In this document: piece after piece, positions 38,040 through 48,702 of the stretch
Numbering within the stretch: the stretch's first letter is position 1
Layout: every line of letters starts with the position of its first letter
DNA from: Hyperoplus lanceolatus
Taxonomy: Eukaryota > Chordata > Actinopteri > Uranoscopiformes > Ammodytidae
Length of the DNA: 64,000 nt
Reading direction: 5' to 3'
Assembly: GCA_026929865.2 (NCBI GenBank)
Contig: CM049395.1
Coordinates: forward strand, 15,764,001 to 15,828,000
The notes under the pieces: generated by a model
The model's input: the letters and a program-made list of their open reading frames with translations, nothing else
The model's database searches: none
Told to the model about the DNA's origin: nothing
Made by a program: the position numbers and the translations under genes

Positions 38040-38861
38040 AATAAGTGTGTGTTCTAGCGGCCTCCGCCATGGCGTGATGTAAAAAGTAAGTATGCGCAGG
38101 AGAACGTGAGATAGGCCTGCTCTAACCTAAACTCGGGCAACCGGGTTTAGGCTAATCTGCGCAGAAGCTTTAATTATATATGGGGCTAGTCTTTTATTAA
38201 CAATTCGAAGACGCACCATTGGATCTTTGTAATTACCAGGAAAGCAGCTTACAGTTGTTCTATTCCTCTCCGCTAAGCGCATTGGCGCAGCTCAGGCTGC
38301 ATTTTCCTTCTGTCCATATCCGTGTATAAGGATCTTTGGTGACTCTTAAGTAGTTTCCCGATAAGTGCAGAGCCGATTTGAAAAGATAAGAGGAGCAGCA
38401 GCAGATCCACCTCGGCCTATGAGCCCGGATTACCTGAGAGAGGAGGCCGGACACACGGAGGAGGAATGAACCGATTCAAGAATTAATTAACAAGACGTTT
38501 GATTGATTTCACTATTCAACATCACTCGTCTTGCAAAGGCCCGGTGTTGGTTATTTTTGCTCATATTTTTAATAATATGTTGTAATTATTATTATTAGTA
38601 GCAGTATTATTTTTTTTAGTAGCCTATTATATATTATTATTATTATTATTATTATAAGCCTCTGTTATTTGGTTCTCTATTTACCGGCTTGAATGTGTAT
38701 GGAAACGTGATACCTTCCTCATGTCATATACAGGATTTACACTTTGGAATTACACAGTTTTTATTTTCCTTTAACATTTAATGTTTTTTGTTTTGTAGTA
38801 TCCATCCTGTCAAACAGCCCCCGCTTCACACCAGTCCTCTTTGATTGACAGGCTTCCAGGG
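38040..38861 (+). promoter_or_regulatory. skor1: skor1 upstream region / possible 5' UTR
   Basis: This is a less AT-rich stretch before the skor1 ATG, with G+C-rich patches at 38050-38130 and 38260-38460. A pyrimidine-rich TTTTGTTTTGTAG ends at 38799 and could be the acceptor of a 5' UTR intron. No TATA box or initiator can be assigned. An ATT-repeat lies at about 38632-38655. Confidence 0.4.
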
Positions 38862-40676
38862 ATGGAGTCGATGCCTGGACAGCAGCCTCGAGACGCGGGA
38901 CGAGACGCCAGCTCTTCCCCCTCAACTTTCAAGAAGGACACGCCGAGCTTCTCCGGCCACAGCTCCCTCAAACCGAACCAAGTGAGTGAGACCTCCCTTT
39001 ACGGGGTGCCCATCGTATGTCTGGTTATAGACGGTAAGGAGAGACTGTGCCTGGCGCAGATTTCGAACACCCTACTGAAAAACTACAGCTACAACGAGAT
39101 CCACAACCGCCGGGTCGCTCTGGGCATCACCTGTGTGCAGTGCACCCCGGTCCAGCTGGAGCTGCTGCGGCGCGCCGGGGCCATGCCCATCTCCTCCAGG
39201 CGCTGCGGCATGATCACCAAGCGGGAGGCCGAGAGGCTATGCAAGTCCTTCCTGGGAGCGCACAGCCCCCCGAAGCTGCCGGAGAATTTCGCCTTCGACG
39301 TGTCTCATGAATGCGCGTGGGGCTCCAGGGGCAGCTTCATTCCCGCCCGATACAACAGCTCCAGGGCAAAGTGCATCAAGTGCAGCTTTTGCAACATGTA
39401 CTTCTCCCCGAATAAATTCATTTTCCACTCTCATCGCACCACAGAGTCTAAGTATCTGCAGCCGGACGCGGCCAACTTCAACTCGTGGAGACGCCACCTG
39501 AAGCTGACGGACAAAAAGGCCGAGGACATTAACCACGCGTGGGAGGACGTAAAGGCCATGTTCAACGGCGGGAGTAGAAAGAGGACTCTGCCCATGAGCG
39601 GCTCGGGAATGTCTTCGTCCATGAAATCACACGCCTCGTCCAGCCTGGCCCAGACCACCTCTTCCCCTGAGATTCATCACAAAACTTTACGGTGCGACGA
39701 GGATCAGAGGAATAACAATAACAACCTGAGTTTGGCGAGCGGCGGCGCACGGACCTACCCAGTCATCCCAGTGCCCAGCAAGAGCTTTGGCATGCTTCAA
39801 AAAATCCCCCCGCCTCTGTTCCCCCACCACCCCTTTGGCTTCCCCAGCTACGGGCTGTGTCCGAAGAAGAGCGACGCTGTGCCCCACGACGTCAACAAAA
39901 CCAACGTCTCTGGTGTGTTTTGGCCTGGCGCGAAGGATGCCCTCTATCCAGCTTTCCCCATGTTTTGGCCTACAGCTGGCGGCCTACCCATGCCTCCTTA
40001 CCCGGCCTCTCCACCCAAACTTCCAGAGCTGCCAGGCGGACGGCAGAGCGATCTCGACCTATCGGACCAAAGTGACCGGGGCGCAAACACACCCAAAGAC
40101 ACCAACCATCACCCTCAGCACCATCAGGACGGCGCAGAGCGCTGCCCGAGCTCCCAGTCCTCCTCTGCCTCTAGGAACGACGAGGACAAGTCAGGGGACG
40201 AGAACCCCCCGAGGAAAATCAGCTACGTTTCGGCCTTCAGACCTGTGGTCAAAGACGCGGAGACCATCGCCAAACTCTACGGCAGCCGGGACAGCTACAG
40301 CGGGGGCGTGCGCTCTGGTTACCTGTCCCCGGATTTTATCAGCGAGAGCTCCAGTTACAGGTCGATATCACCGGACAGGGAGAGCATGGTGGTGGACGAA
40401 GACGAAGACGACGACCCGGATGTGGATGTGGAGTCCAACCGCGGACAAGATGAGGACGAGCGGATCCCGATCCAGATCTCTCCGGGAAGGGAGGACCGTG
40501 ACTCGCCTGTACCGGAACGGGTCTCCTCGGGTGCTGAGGAGAGTCAGGAGCCGCCTGATGATGCCTCCAGCCCCGCAGCAGCAGCAGCACCAGCAGCAGC
40601 GTCACCGCAGGATTCCGTGCACACTGGGTCATCAGACGAGGACAGACGGACGCTTAATGGCTCTCCTCTTCATGAA
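38862..40676 (+). CDS. skor1: skor1 exon 1: Ski/Sno-family transcriptional corepressor
   Basis: The large first coding exon of SKOR1 (LBXCOR1/CORL1) encodes 605 residues. SKOR1 is a neuronal nuclear corepressor that partners LBX1 and can modulate BMP/SMAD signalling (family knowledge). I start at ATG 38862 (MESMPGQQPRDAG...), which fits SKOR1 starts of the MEALTTQLG type; the frame is open further upstream without a better ATG. Residues about 42-135 are the Ski/Sno/Dac domain (LYGVPIV, LCLAQISNTLLKNYSYNEI). Residues about 145-215 are the SAND-like, zinc-coordinating SMAD-interaction fold (HECAWG, CIKCSFC, FIFHSHR). A Ser/Pro-rich middle follows, with an acidic run (DEDEDDDPDVDVE) and an Ala-rich tract near the end. 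GETSLYG-like spelling (here SETSLYG) favours SKOR1 over SKOR2. The donor is GAA|GTAAGA at 40677. Which teleost paralogue (a or b) cannot be decided. Confidence 0.95.
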
Positions 40677-40735
40677 GTAAGATTAGATTAAATGTAACTT
40701 TAATGATCCCCGTGGGGGCAAGTTGAATGGTCGCA
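40677..40735. repeat. possible retroelement 3' tail at the skor1 intron 1 donor
   Basis: GATTAGATTAAATGTAACTT then TAATGATCCCCGTGGGGG resembles the 3' end of a common fish retroelement and begins right after the exon 1 donor. Short and uncertain. Confidence 0.35.
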
Positions 40736-41341
40736 GTATAGTGGAGAATATGATATGAGTTTGTAGAACGAGTCGAGAGGAGGCCGATAAAAAATGTAAT
40801 CAAGATTAATTGGCCTTGATTTAAAAACAATAACAAAATAATAATAACAATAATCTTGATGTCGGTATTTGATCGGCACATCTTCGTTATAGCACATATT
40901 AAGAAGTAGCCTAGGCTTAATAAAGCCGCTCAGTTTTTGGAGAAAATTTCATCCCAGTGCCCTGCCGAAATTCCACTGAGGAAAGTGAGGCCTAAACGTT
41001 AATGCCTGTAAAATAAGTAACAGAGAATTACCACGAAGAAGATCAATGAGGAACCATGTGTAGGCTACTAATGTATCACAGAGTTTAGCCGTTTTTAATC
41101 CGTGAGTAGAAATATGTGATTTTGTTTGATGTATTCAAATGAATAATTATCCATATTCAAATATTTATTTGTTTGACCTTTTACAATCAGCTCAACATCT
41201 TCTCAGCAAATTGCAGGGCTCCTGATTTGGGAAGAAAAAAGAGCCTTATTATTATAATTATGTGAAGAACCGCAGCAAATGACACATAATTGGTGTGCGT
41301 TGTTAAACACGAGTGTCTGCTTGAATTTTTTTTTTTTACAG

Positions 41342-41432
41342 ATTTACTCGCATGAAAAGAACAGCCACGTGCTCCTGAAGGAGCCCTCGTCGTTTGGCTC
41401 GAAACAATCGAGCAGCCCACGCAGATCCAACG
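41342..41432 (+). CDS. skor1: skor1 exon 2
   Basis: This 91-nt exon in phase 0 follows a T-rich tract and ACAG, and ends AACG|GTGATA. It reads IYSHEKNSHVLLKEPSSF, then GSKQSSSPRRSN, giving a Ser-rich linker continuous with the LHE that ends exon 1. The last base begins a Gly codon completed by exon 3. Confidence 0.9.
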
Positions 41433-41534
41433 GTGATAATTCAATCAATTTATAATTATAGTTATTAATGCAAATTATGCATATTTTTGTTTTTGGTCTC
41501 TTTTAAAATGCTCGTCTTGCTTGTTTACGCGTAG

Positions 41535-41606
41535 GTGTTCACCATATGTCTGAAATACAAAACCAACGGGATGCAACAACATATCAGGAGCCAAAGGACA
41601 AACAAG
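41535..41606 (+). CDS. skor1: skor1 exon 3
   Basis: This 72-nt exon follows CGTAG and ends CAAG|GTATTT. With the carried G it reads G-VHHMSEIQNQRDATTYQE, then PKDKQ, a hydrophilic linker. Length is a multiple of three and both ends are phase 1, so it could be skipped without a frame change. Confidence 0.85.
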
Positions 41607-41763
41607 GTATTTAGCTAATCCTGTTTAAACATTTTACTTTTATTGTAATCTACCTAAATGTATTTCTCTAGAAGTCTTTTACATACCATAGCACAAACCA
41701 TAACATAAATGACTTGTTTGTAGCTTTATTTGTAGCTATAATAATGTGTTTATTTTTTTGCAG

Positions 41764-41826
41764 CAGATGGAGCTTTACGCATCGATATCAGCGTACATGA
41801 AAGAGATCTGGAGAACATGGCCAAAG
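41764..41826 (+). CDS. skor1: skor1 exon 4 (tandem NAGNAG acceptor)
   Basis: This 63-nt exon reads (A)DGALRIDISVHERDLENMAK, the conserved segment just before the SKOR coiled coil. The acceptor is GCAGCAG: splicing after the first CAG (41763) adds one Ala, and splicing after the second (41766) omits it; both keep the frame. The donor is AAAG|GTAAGG. Confidence 0.92.
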
Positions 41827-42299
41827 GTAAGGGGCTGTTTTCACCATCAAAAGGGGAAAAAAGAGAAAAGTGTAGCAGGTGATACAGTATTATTAATTCT
41901 TCCTTTGTTTGTAATTTTGGGGGCAGGTATCGCCAGCCAACAAATAATTATTCATAGAGCAGCTTAACGGCTAAGAAGGCCTGGCCACCACATTTAATTA
42001 ACACGGTATTTATTTCTTATTTTGTATTTAGAAATGAAATAAAGCCAATTATTCGCTAATGGGGTTTAATTTCTGTATTTATGAACCCAAATTAAACCGT
42101 TTGTCCAGGCCAGGAATGTTTTAATTATCAAAATAAATGTGTGTATTACATTTATATTAATATTAAACATTTGAACTCCACCTCATTTTAAATGCAGCTT
42201 GAAGCCCACGTCCTGCTAAAGATGACATGCCAACAAAAAGAAAATCTAAATGTGAATTTACATATTAGTGGGCCTAGAGTGTTTCCGTAGTTGTTAACC

Positions 42300-42560
42300 A
42301 CTTAATCACGAGATGTTGGAGTTTTGACTTATTATTGCAAGAGGAAATCGTTTAGAGGCTATTAATATTTTAACGAACAGAGCCATAACCCCGAGGCACG
42401 GCAGCTAATTATTTTACAACGCTCGGAAAAACCCTGGGACTCCATTATTATCGTCTCAAGCTCCAGGCAGTGCATGGCAATTACTGTGGCAGCGAGCGAA
42501 AAGCAAAGCGGCGAAATGGTGTGTTATCAAAGGATGTGAACGCACCTGACGTCGGTTTGT
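42300..42560. promoter_or_regulatory. candidate conserved intronic element of skor1
   Basis: In intron 4. Contains motif-rich unique DNA (GGCAGCTAATTATTTTACAA, CAGTGCATGGCAATTACTGT) in an AT-rich intron without repeats. Possible enhancer, inferred from texture only. Confidence 0.35.
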
Positions 42561-42903
42561 TGGGCAGACATAAATCTTTTCTGTCAAAAAAATAAATAAA
42601 ACATCTTATTTGGGTGGAATCAGATTGATGTGGAGTAGATGAGAACAGAGAAGAAAAAGGTTTATTAATATTTGAATATTTATTTTTTTACAATTAAGTT
42701 GTTATTGGTGGTTATGCTGTGCTTAATGGTGAGTTATTTCTTAACTGCAACACATCCCTGTTTGTCATTCAGAAGTATTGATGCTGTCAAGGCAGACTGG
42801 GCTGTGTCAGTGTTTTGGGCTGAATTATGACATTCCTTGCAGCAAATAAAAAAAATAAAAAATCTCGTGTTGAAATTTGACCAATCATTTTGGTCTGTTG
42901 CAG

Positions 42904-42978
42904 AAGAATTGCAAAAGCAGCTGGTGGAACAAGTTGAGCTGAGGAAAAAGTTGGAGAGAGAATTTCAGCATTTAAAAG
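42904..42978 (+). CDS. skor1: skor1 exon 5 (coiled coil)
   Basis: This 75-nt exon follows TTGCAG and ends AAAAG|GTAGGA. It reads EELQKQLVEQVELRKKLE then REFQHLK, with heptad-like leucines and charged residues typical of the C-terminal Ski/SKOR coiled coil used for oligomerisation. Phase 1 at both ends. Confidence 0.93.
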
Positions 42979-43142
42979 GTAGGACTAAAGTGAGTCTTTT
43001 TTGTTTGGATCTTAAACCCTGCGCTTGCAGCCTATATATGTCAGGAGAAACAGCAATGTTATTCATGTCCTTTGCATCTTTAAAAATGTGTCCCTACAAT
43101 GTCAGAGAGTCTCCATCTGATGTGGCCTTCGGTACTCTTCAG

Positions 43143-43217
43143 ATAATTTTCAGGATCAAATGAAGCGTGAGCTGTCCTACAGAGAGGAAATGGTCCAGCA
43201 GCTGCAGATTGTTCGAG
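43143..43217 (+). CDS. skor1: skor1 exon 6 (coiled coil)
   Basis: This 75-nt exon follows CTCTTCAG and reads DNFQDQMKRELSYREEMV then QQLQIVR, nearly identical to the mammalian SKOR sequence. The donor is CGAG|GTTGGT, a weak match to the GTRAGT consensus. That may matter because the next expected exon is decayed. Confidence 0.93.
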
Positions 43218-43864
43218 GTTGGTCTCTCTCTCTCTGTCTCTCTGTATTTTGTGCCTCCATGGATTATGACTGTAAAGCGGATGTAGATCAATGCTCTTTA
43301 AGTTTATGGGAACAATACATTTTCAGCCACAAAAAAAACCTTTTTTAACATTAGCTGCGCAATCCATTCGTACTCACTAGCCTCTAAACTAAAAACAGAA
43401 AGAAAAAGTGACACTTGCATGTTCAAATATTTGCGATTTTGTATCCAGCCTTTTTCCTGTAAATCTCCTATTGTTTTTCTCCTGCAGTGGAGTAAATGAT
43501 CAGCTATCTTAAGGTTAAACTGAAACCACATTGTTTTGTTTGCAAAGGTTATTTTCTCCTAAATCATGATCTGGAAAATTGAATAGACAGACCATTATGT
43601 CGTGCTGTATCGGTTACATGCAGTAGACAGCAACTAATGCCACCCGTTAAAGGATTGGTTTAATGTTACAGTAGTTTAAATACATGGTTCAAGTACACCA
43701 AGGGGTCACTCTAAATACCATGGGGGGCAAACGGCAAACATTACACTCCTCCACTTCAGATGCTAAACAGCAACTCACTTTTACCTTTTTGAATTTCCTT
43801 TTAACATTCCGGTTTTTACCTTTTTTTTAAAAGGTATTTTTTAAATTCAATTTGTATTTTTGAA

Positions 43865-43933
43865 CATACATTGTATGCAGCGAGTTTTACCAAGAAATAA
43901 AGGCTTGGTATGCAAAGCAGCAGAAGCTAAAAG
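43865..43933 (+). pseudogene. skor1: decayed skor1 exon (expected between exons 6 and 7)
   Basis: SKOR proteins have DTLCNELDQERKARYAIQQK-LK between exon 6 and the last exon. Here the frame that matches reads VCSEFYQEIKAWYAKQQKLK and ends AAAAG|GTAATT, a good donor. The match is clear, but several near-invariant residues are changed (R to I, R to W, I to K, D to Y), two extra bases lie before the Cys codon, and no usable acceptor AG sits upstream. Splicing at the only nearby AG (43880) reaches a stop within a few codons. Exons 6 and 7 are phase-compatible, so skipping keeps the reading frame. I infer loss of this exon in this lineage or paralogue. Confidence 0.72.
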
Positions 43934-44757
43934 GTAATTGTATCTGGTCCAAAAAAGGAACCTGAATACAAACAAATATAAATATGCAAGTGCTACTTTT
44001 TTGATTAAACATTTCCTGTGATAGATATTTACAGTAAGAAGCCAGAGTACAGTAAGAAGTAATTACAGGATAGATTTCCATGTTGTCAACAACACTCATG
44101 CACATGCACACTTTTGGTGACTTTAAAGAGATCCCTTCTTGAAGCATTTCAATGTAATTGATGACAGAATCCACAGTCCTTTTTCTACAGTATTTTAGTA
44201 TTAGTATCAGTATATTTATCAAGTGTATATCTTTCAAAGTTACAGTCTTTTCAGTCCTGTTTTACATATCCTATTTTTCTCCAGTATGTATCATCAAGAA
44301 AAACATTTAGTAAAAGTATGTTTCCACCAACCTGTTTTTATGATTTTTTTTAACAAAGATGTACAGAAGAAACTGACTGGAAAAAACGATTTTTTTTTAA
44401 ATAAAAAAATGTCAAAATAAAAAACTATTTTCTGCTCATCTGAGATGGAAAAAAGTTGGTGTATTGATAACAACCAAAGCTCGATGAAAACCGACTTTTA
44501 GAAGCAATCATCATGAAGATGAAATATGTGACCTAAACATCTAACATCAGATCAGGATGGAGTGAGTCTGTATCTTTCCTAACATAATAATGAGGGGGGG
44601 AAAATCCATGTGGTTTGACTGCCTCTCCTTTATTAACGTCATCGCGTTGCACCCTCATCCACTGCAATTGTTCAATGAAGAATTATTGCCACTGGCTGTT
44701 TATCTCTACAAATGCAACTTCTAATATTTGCGTGACTTTAGATCATAGAAATGCAAA

Positions 44758-44900
44758 TTAAAGGTGGAGTCAGCAATTCTGGAGAATGCTTGTTGTCAAA
44801 ATCACTTTTTTGTCAAATTCCGACTTCAGATCGCTCACATTTTATATCATGTTAAAGAGTTAAACCACCCCAAACTGTCTCAATGTAAATATGGGTATGC
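44758..44900. mobile_element. fragment of the GGTGGAGTCAG MITE family, copy 2
   Basis: TTAAAGGTGGAGTCAGCAATTCTG followed by GGAGAATGCTTGTTG is the same left end as 30757. The right end is missing. It lies in the last skor1 intron. Confidence 0.6.
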
Positions 44901-45017
44901 AAGTAATGGTTTAAGTCAAACTACATTGGATTAAATAACAAATAGACAAACACAGGCAACGCTCTGTTGCCTGTGTTTGCCTGCATGTTTCTCACTGATG
45001 GACTGGTTCCTCCCCAG

Positions 45018-45115
45018 AAGCTCATGACGCCCTTCACCATTTCTCGTGCAAGATGATCTCCCCACGTCAGTGTAGCGGAGCCTGCACCTTCAAACCACCA
45101 CTGCTGCCTCCATAG
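45018..45115 (+). CDS. skor1: skor1 terminal coding exon
   Basis: This exon follows CTCCCCAG and reads [18 protein letters not shown], then [14 protein letters not shown] and TAG (45113-45115). It is the signature Cys/His-containing carboxy terminus of SKOR1/SKOR2 (family: LHHFSCKM...FKPPLLP). It joins in frame to exon 6 (VR-EAHDAL), giving a predicted 762-residue protein. A long CA repeat begins about 45 bases after the stop, inside the presumed 3' UTR. Confidence 0.94.
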
Positions 45116-45204
45116 AAGCCCGGCACAACCCTGCACCACACCCTAGCACAGCCAAAAACACACACACACACACACACACACGCTAACACGCACATACGCA
45201 CGCA

Positions 45205-45302
<98 letters not shown>

Positions 45303-46323
45303 CTCTTGTGTTTACCTCCCACCTGTAACCCGAGGATTACCACCACGCTGTATAGATACACCACTGATTTTAGCACTTACGTCGGGACCTGCACACGGTT
45401 TTGGCAGCGACCTCACTCGCCTTGCTCCCCTGCCATACAAAAAACTCAACCTTTGAGTAAAAGAGATCAGGATTTACCTACACGTGGAGTTTTCAAACCA
45501 AGGAGTCTCACAGAAACAGCAAAGCAGTCTGCTTTTTGGTTTCCGGAAAAAAAAAAATATATATACAGTTCATAAACACACACATATATATATATATACA
45601 TCACGTGACAATGTGCAATGGCTTGTATAATGTGATATTTAGTACAAAATGTATCATTATTTTAGCTTTAGTTGCTTGTTTGAGTTTTTACACATCTTTG
45701 TTATTCATCTGTCGTTGGTCATATTAACTGTTTAGTTTATTTGAACACTGTGTATGTTGTTAAGCACTTTAAATGGGCAACATTTCTCAATTTGACCATG
45801 CAGTCCTATACCAAATTAATTTTTGTTCCAACATATGAGGATCTTTCTGTTTCAAATAGAGCACATTATCAAAGAGCACTTAATTCAGCAGACGTTCAGG
45901 TTTGACATCAAACAATGAAACATTTTCTTTGGCAGGGTTTGAAGTGATGATAAATATAAAAAATAAAAAAAAACTCTTGAGCAATTTATAGATACCATGT
46001 ACAGTTTAGAGCAATTTCTTTAAAACAAATCAAATTAAGTGTCTGTGTTTATTTAATTTTTTCATAACATGCACCTGTGAGTCACAACAGACGAAACCAA
46101 AACTTTGTTCTTGTCATCTGATGGTCTTTTTATAAGAAGACACCGTATGAAAATGTAATCTGCCTTTCACACTGCTGCTGTTCGTTTTCTCTCAATTGTT
46201 GAATTTGATTTGTAAAAAAAAACACAGAGCCGTTCTGAAAGAAATTAATCCTGTTTTCTGACACAGTCTACTACCCAAACGTTTCTCATTTATGTATGTA
46301 CCCATGTGTCATCTATGAATAAA
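45116..46323 (+). other. skor1: presumed skor1 3' UTR and downstream flank
   Basis: Non-coding sequence after the skor1 stop. It includes a 140-bp CA-type microsatellite, a short TA repeat near 45580 and an AATAAA at 46318-46323 that is a candidate poly(A) signal. The true transcript end is not visible from sequence alone. Confidence 0.4.
45159..45300. repeat. (CA)n microsatellite in skor1 3' UTR
   Basis: Two CA runs separated by a CG-containing spacer (ACGCACATACGCACGCACGC). It starts about 45 bases after the skor1 stop codon. Confidence 0.97.
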
Positions 46324-46915
46324 ATATGAAAGCCACCTTCTGCTTTATATTTTGCCCCGGCATGTCTTGTTTCTTTCACTGGTGCGGGCCTGACACCTAC
46401 TGGCCACCATGCATCATAACTCCTCATGAGATGGATTGCGTGTCCTCTTATTGTATTTGAGTTCAACATGATCTCTTTCATTATGCGGCTACATGAGTGC
46501 ATGACATGTCCAGTCGACTTATAATGTTTGACGTGGAGTCGGGGGAGCAGGCTGATCTAATAGTGAAATCTAATTCTTCTGATGGGACCACTAATAGATA
46601 TTGATCAGGCAGCCCATGGTCCCTGGATGCTTCATACTGAGAGCAGATACTCACATAATGTCACTGACACAGAATGAATCTTAATTTTTTTGTGAATGTA
46701 ATTGCCCTCCGTGGCAAACTGGTTCCCTTTGAATACTAACAAGGTCTGCCAAGCTGAACATAACTACTGTGCTGTGTGCTTTACTGTATTTTTATTTAGC
46801 TTTAACATCAAGAGAAAATGGATTATGGGTTGAAATGTGGTGATAAGCATGGATGGATTATATGATAATGGTGTCCTGGGTACAGAATATAAAAGGCCCC
46901 CTGACTTCTCATATA
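46324..46915. other. skor1-pias1 intergenic DNA, nothing recognised
   Basis: Unique-looking, no gene or element termini. Confidence 0.5.
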
Positions 46916-48702
46916 CAGTCCCCTCCATAAGTATCGGAACAGTGAGGCCAAGTCTTTTATTTTTGCTGTAGACTGGAAACATTTGGGTTTGACACCAAAA
47001 GATGAATGAGACAATAGCTCAACATTTCAGCTTTCATTTCCAAGGTATTCACATCTGGATCTGATACACAACTGAGAAGATAGCATTATTTGTAAAGGAA
47101 CACCACATTTTTAGGCGAGCAAAAGTATTGGAACAGATAGACTTTAAATGAATTAAAGTGAATAAGCTGCTGCTCAAGGTTCCGAAAACCAGACTTAAGA
47201 CCCGAGGTGATAGGGCCTTTGCCGCAGCTGCCCCCAGACTTTGGAACAACCTCCCCATCCACATTAAATCATTACAGTCTGTTGACATTTTCAAATCGTC
47301 ACTGAAAACACACCTCTTCTCCCTGGCATTCCCCCCTTGATTATGGCATATTTTCTGACTTTCTTATTGATATTTCTATTTCATTTTGAAATTTAGTTTT
47401 TAATGATTTTATGCGTGTTTTTCTTTTTTCCCCCGGTGTGAATTTGTCTCTGTCTTGCCTATGTTTTTTATCTTATTCTGCCTGTACAGCACTTTGGTCG
47501 GCTGCTGTCGTTTTAAATGTGCTTTATAAATAAACTTGACTTGACTTGACTTGACTTGAATAAAACGTACTATTTTGTGGCAAATCCTTTGCTTGCAATA
47601 ACCGCATCAAGCCTGTGACCCATTAACATCACCAAACTTTTGCATTCTTCTTTTGCAATGCTTTTCCAGGCTTTCACCGCAGCCTCATTCAGTTGCTGTT
47701 TCTGTTAGGGGGTTACTCTCTTAAATCTCGTCTTTAGCAGGTAAAATGCATGCTCTATAGCGTTTAAGTCTGGAGATTGACTTAACCAGTCTAAAACCTT
47801 CCACTTCTTGCCCCTGATTAACTCCTTTGTTGTGTTTTGGGTCATTATCTTGCTGCATGATGGAGGACCTTCCAATCAGTTTGGTTGCATCTTTCCTTAA
47901 ATTGTCAGACAAAATGTTTCTGTAAACTTCTGAGTTCATTTTGTTGTTGCCATCATGTGTTACATTATCAATGAAGAATAATGATGACCGTGTTTCACAG
48001 ATGAGCCTATATGTTTGGGATCATAAGTAGATCATTTCTTTCTCCAAACTTTAGCCTTTCCATCACTTTGGGAAAGGTTCATCTTGACAACAACACAGTA
48101 ACACATGGCAACAGCAAAATGAACTTAGAAGTCAGAAACAGAAACATTCGGTCTGGCAATTTAAAGAAAGATGCAACCAAACTGATTGGAAGATGCTCCA
48201 TCATGCAGCAAGATAATGATCCAAAACAACTGCAAAAACAACAAAGGAGTTCATCAGGGGCAAGAAATGGAAAGTTTTAGACTGGCCAAGTCAATCTACA
48301 GACTTAAACGCTATAGAGCATGCATGTTACCTGCTAAAGAGGAGACCGAAGGGAGTAACCCCCCAAAACAAACAGCAACTGAATGAGGCTGCGGTGAAAG
48401 CCTGGAAAATCACAAAAGAAGAATGCAAACGGTTTGTGATGTCAATGGGTCACAGGCTTGTTGCAGCTATTGCAAGCAAAGTATTTGCGACAAAATATTA
48501 CGGTTTATTCACTTTAATTTATTTAAAGTCTATCTGTTCCAATACTTGTGTATCAGATCCAGATGTGAATACCTGGAAATGAAAGCTGAAATGTTGAGCT
48601 ATTGTCTCATATTCATATGTTGGTGTCAAACCCAAATGTTTCCAGTCTACAGCAAAAATAAAGGAATTGGCCTCACTGTTCCGATACTTATGGAGGGGAC
48701 TG
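46916..48702. mobile_element. palindromic Tc1-like derivative
   Basis: Ends CAGTCCCCTCCATAAGTATC and its inverse, TA on both sides. Left arm (46916 to about 47968) and right arm (about 48098-48702) are inverted copies of the same Tc1 end and transposase C-terminal half. Both encode DATKLIGR-SIMQQDNDPK, on opposite strands. Without the LINE insert the arms are about 640 bp each with a spacer of about 130 bp. No complete transposase remains. The whole is a fold-back element. Confidence 0.87.
47166..47556 (+). mobile_element. L2-type LINE 3' fragment with perfect TSD
   Basis: Encodes the end of a LINE protein (LLLKVPKTRLKTRGDRAFAA, APRLWNNLPIHIKS, stop at 47338-47340), then a 3' UTR and an ACTTG pentanucleotide tail. 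Both sides carry TGAATAA (47159-47165 and 47557-47563). It is a 5'-truncated insertion into the left arm of the palindromic Tc1. Confidence 0.9.

Noticed and set aside
39787-40680. 297-codon open frame in the +1 frame of skor1 exon 1
   Set aside because: It overlaps the well-conserved skor1 frame, has Arg/Pro/Thr-rich composition from G+C-rich codons, and no recognisable domain.
43143-43348. skor1 reading on past the exon 6 donor
   Set aside because: The open frame continues only into a CT-rich intron; the conserved end of exon 6 and the phase match to exon 7 favour splicing at 43217.
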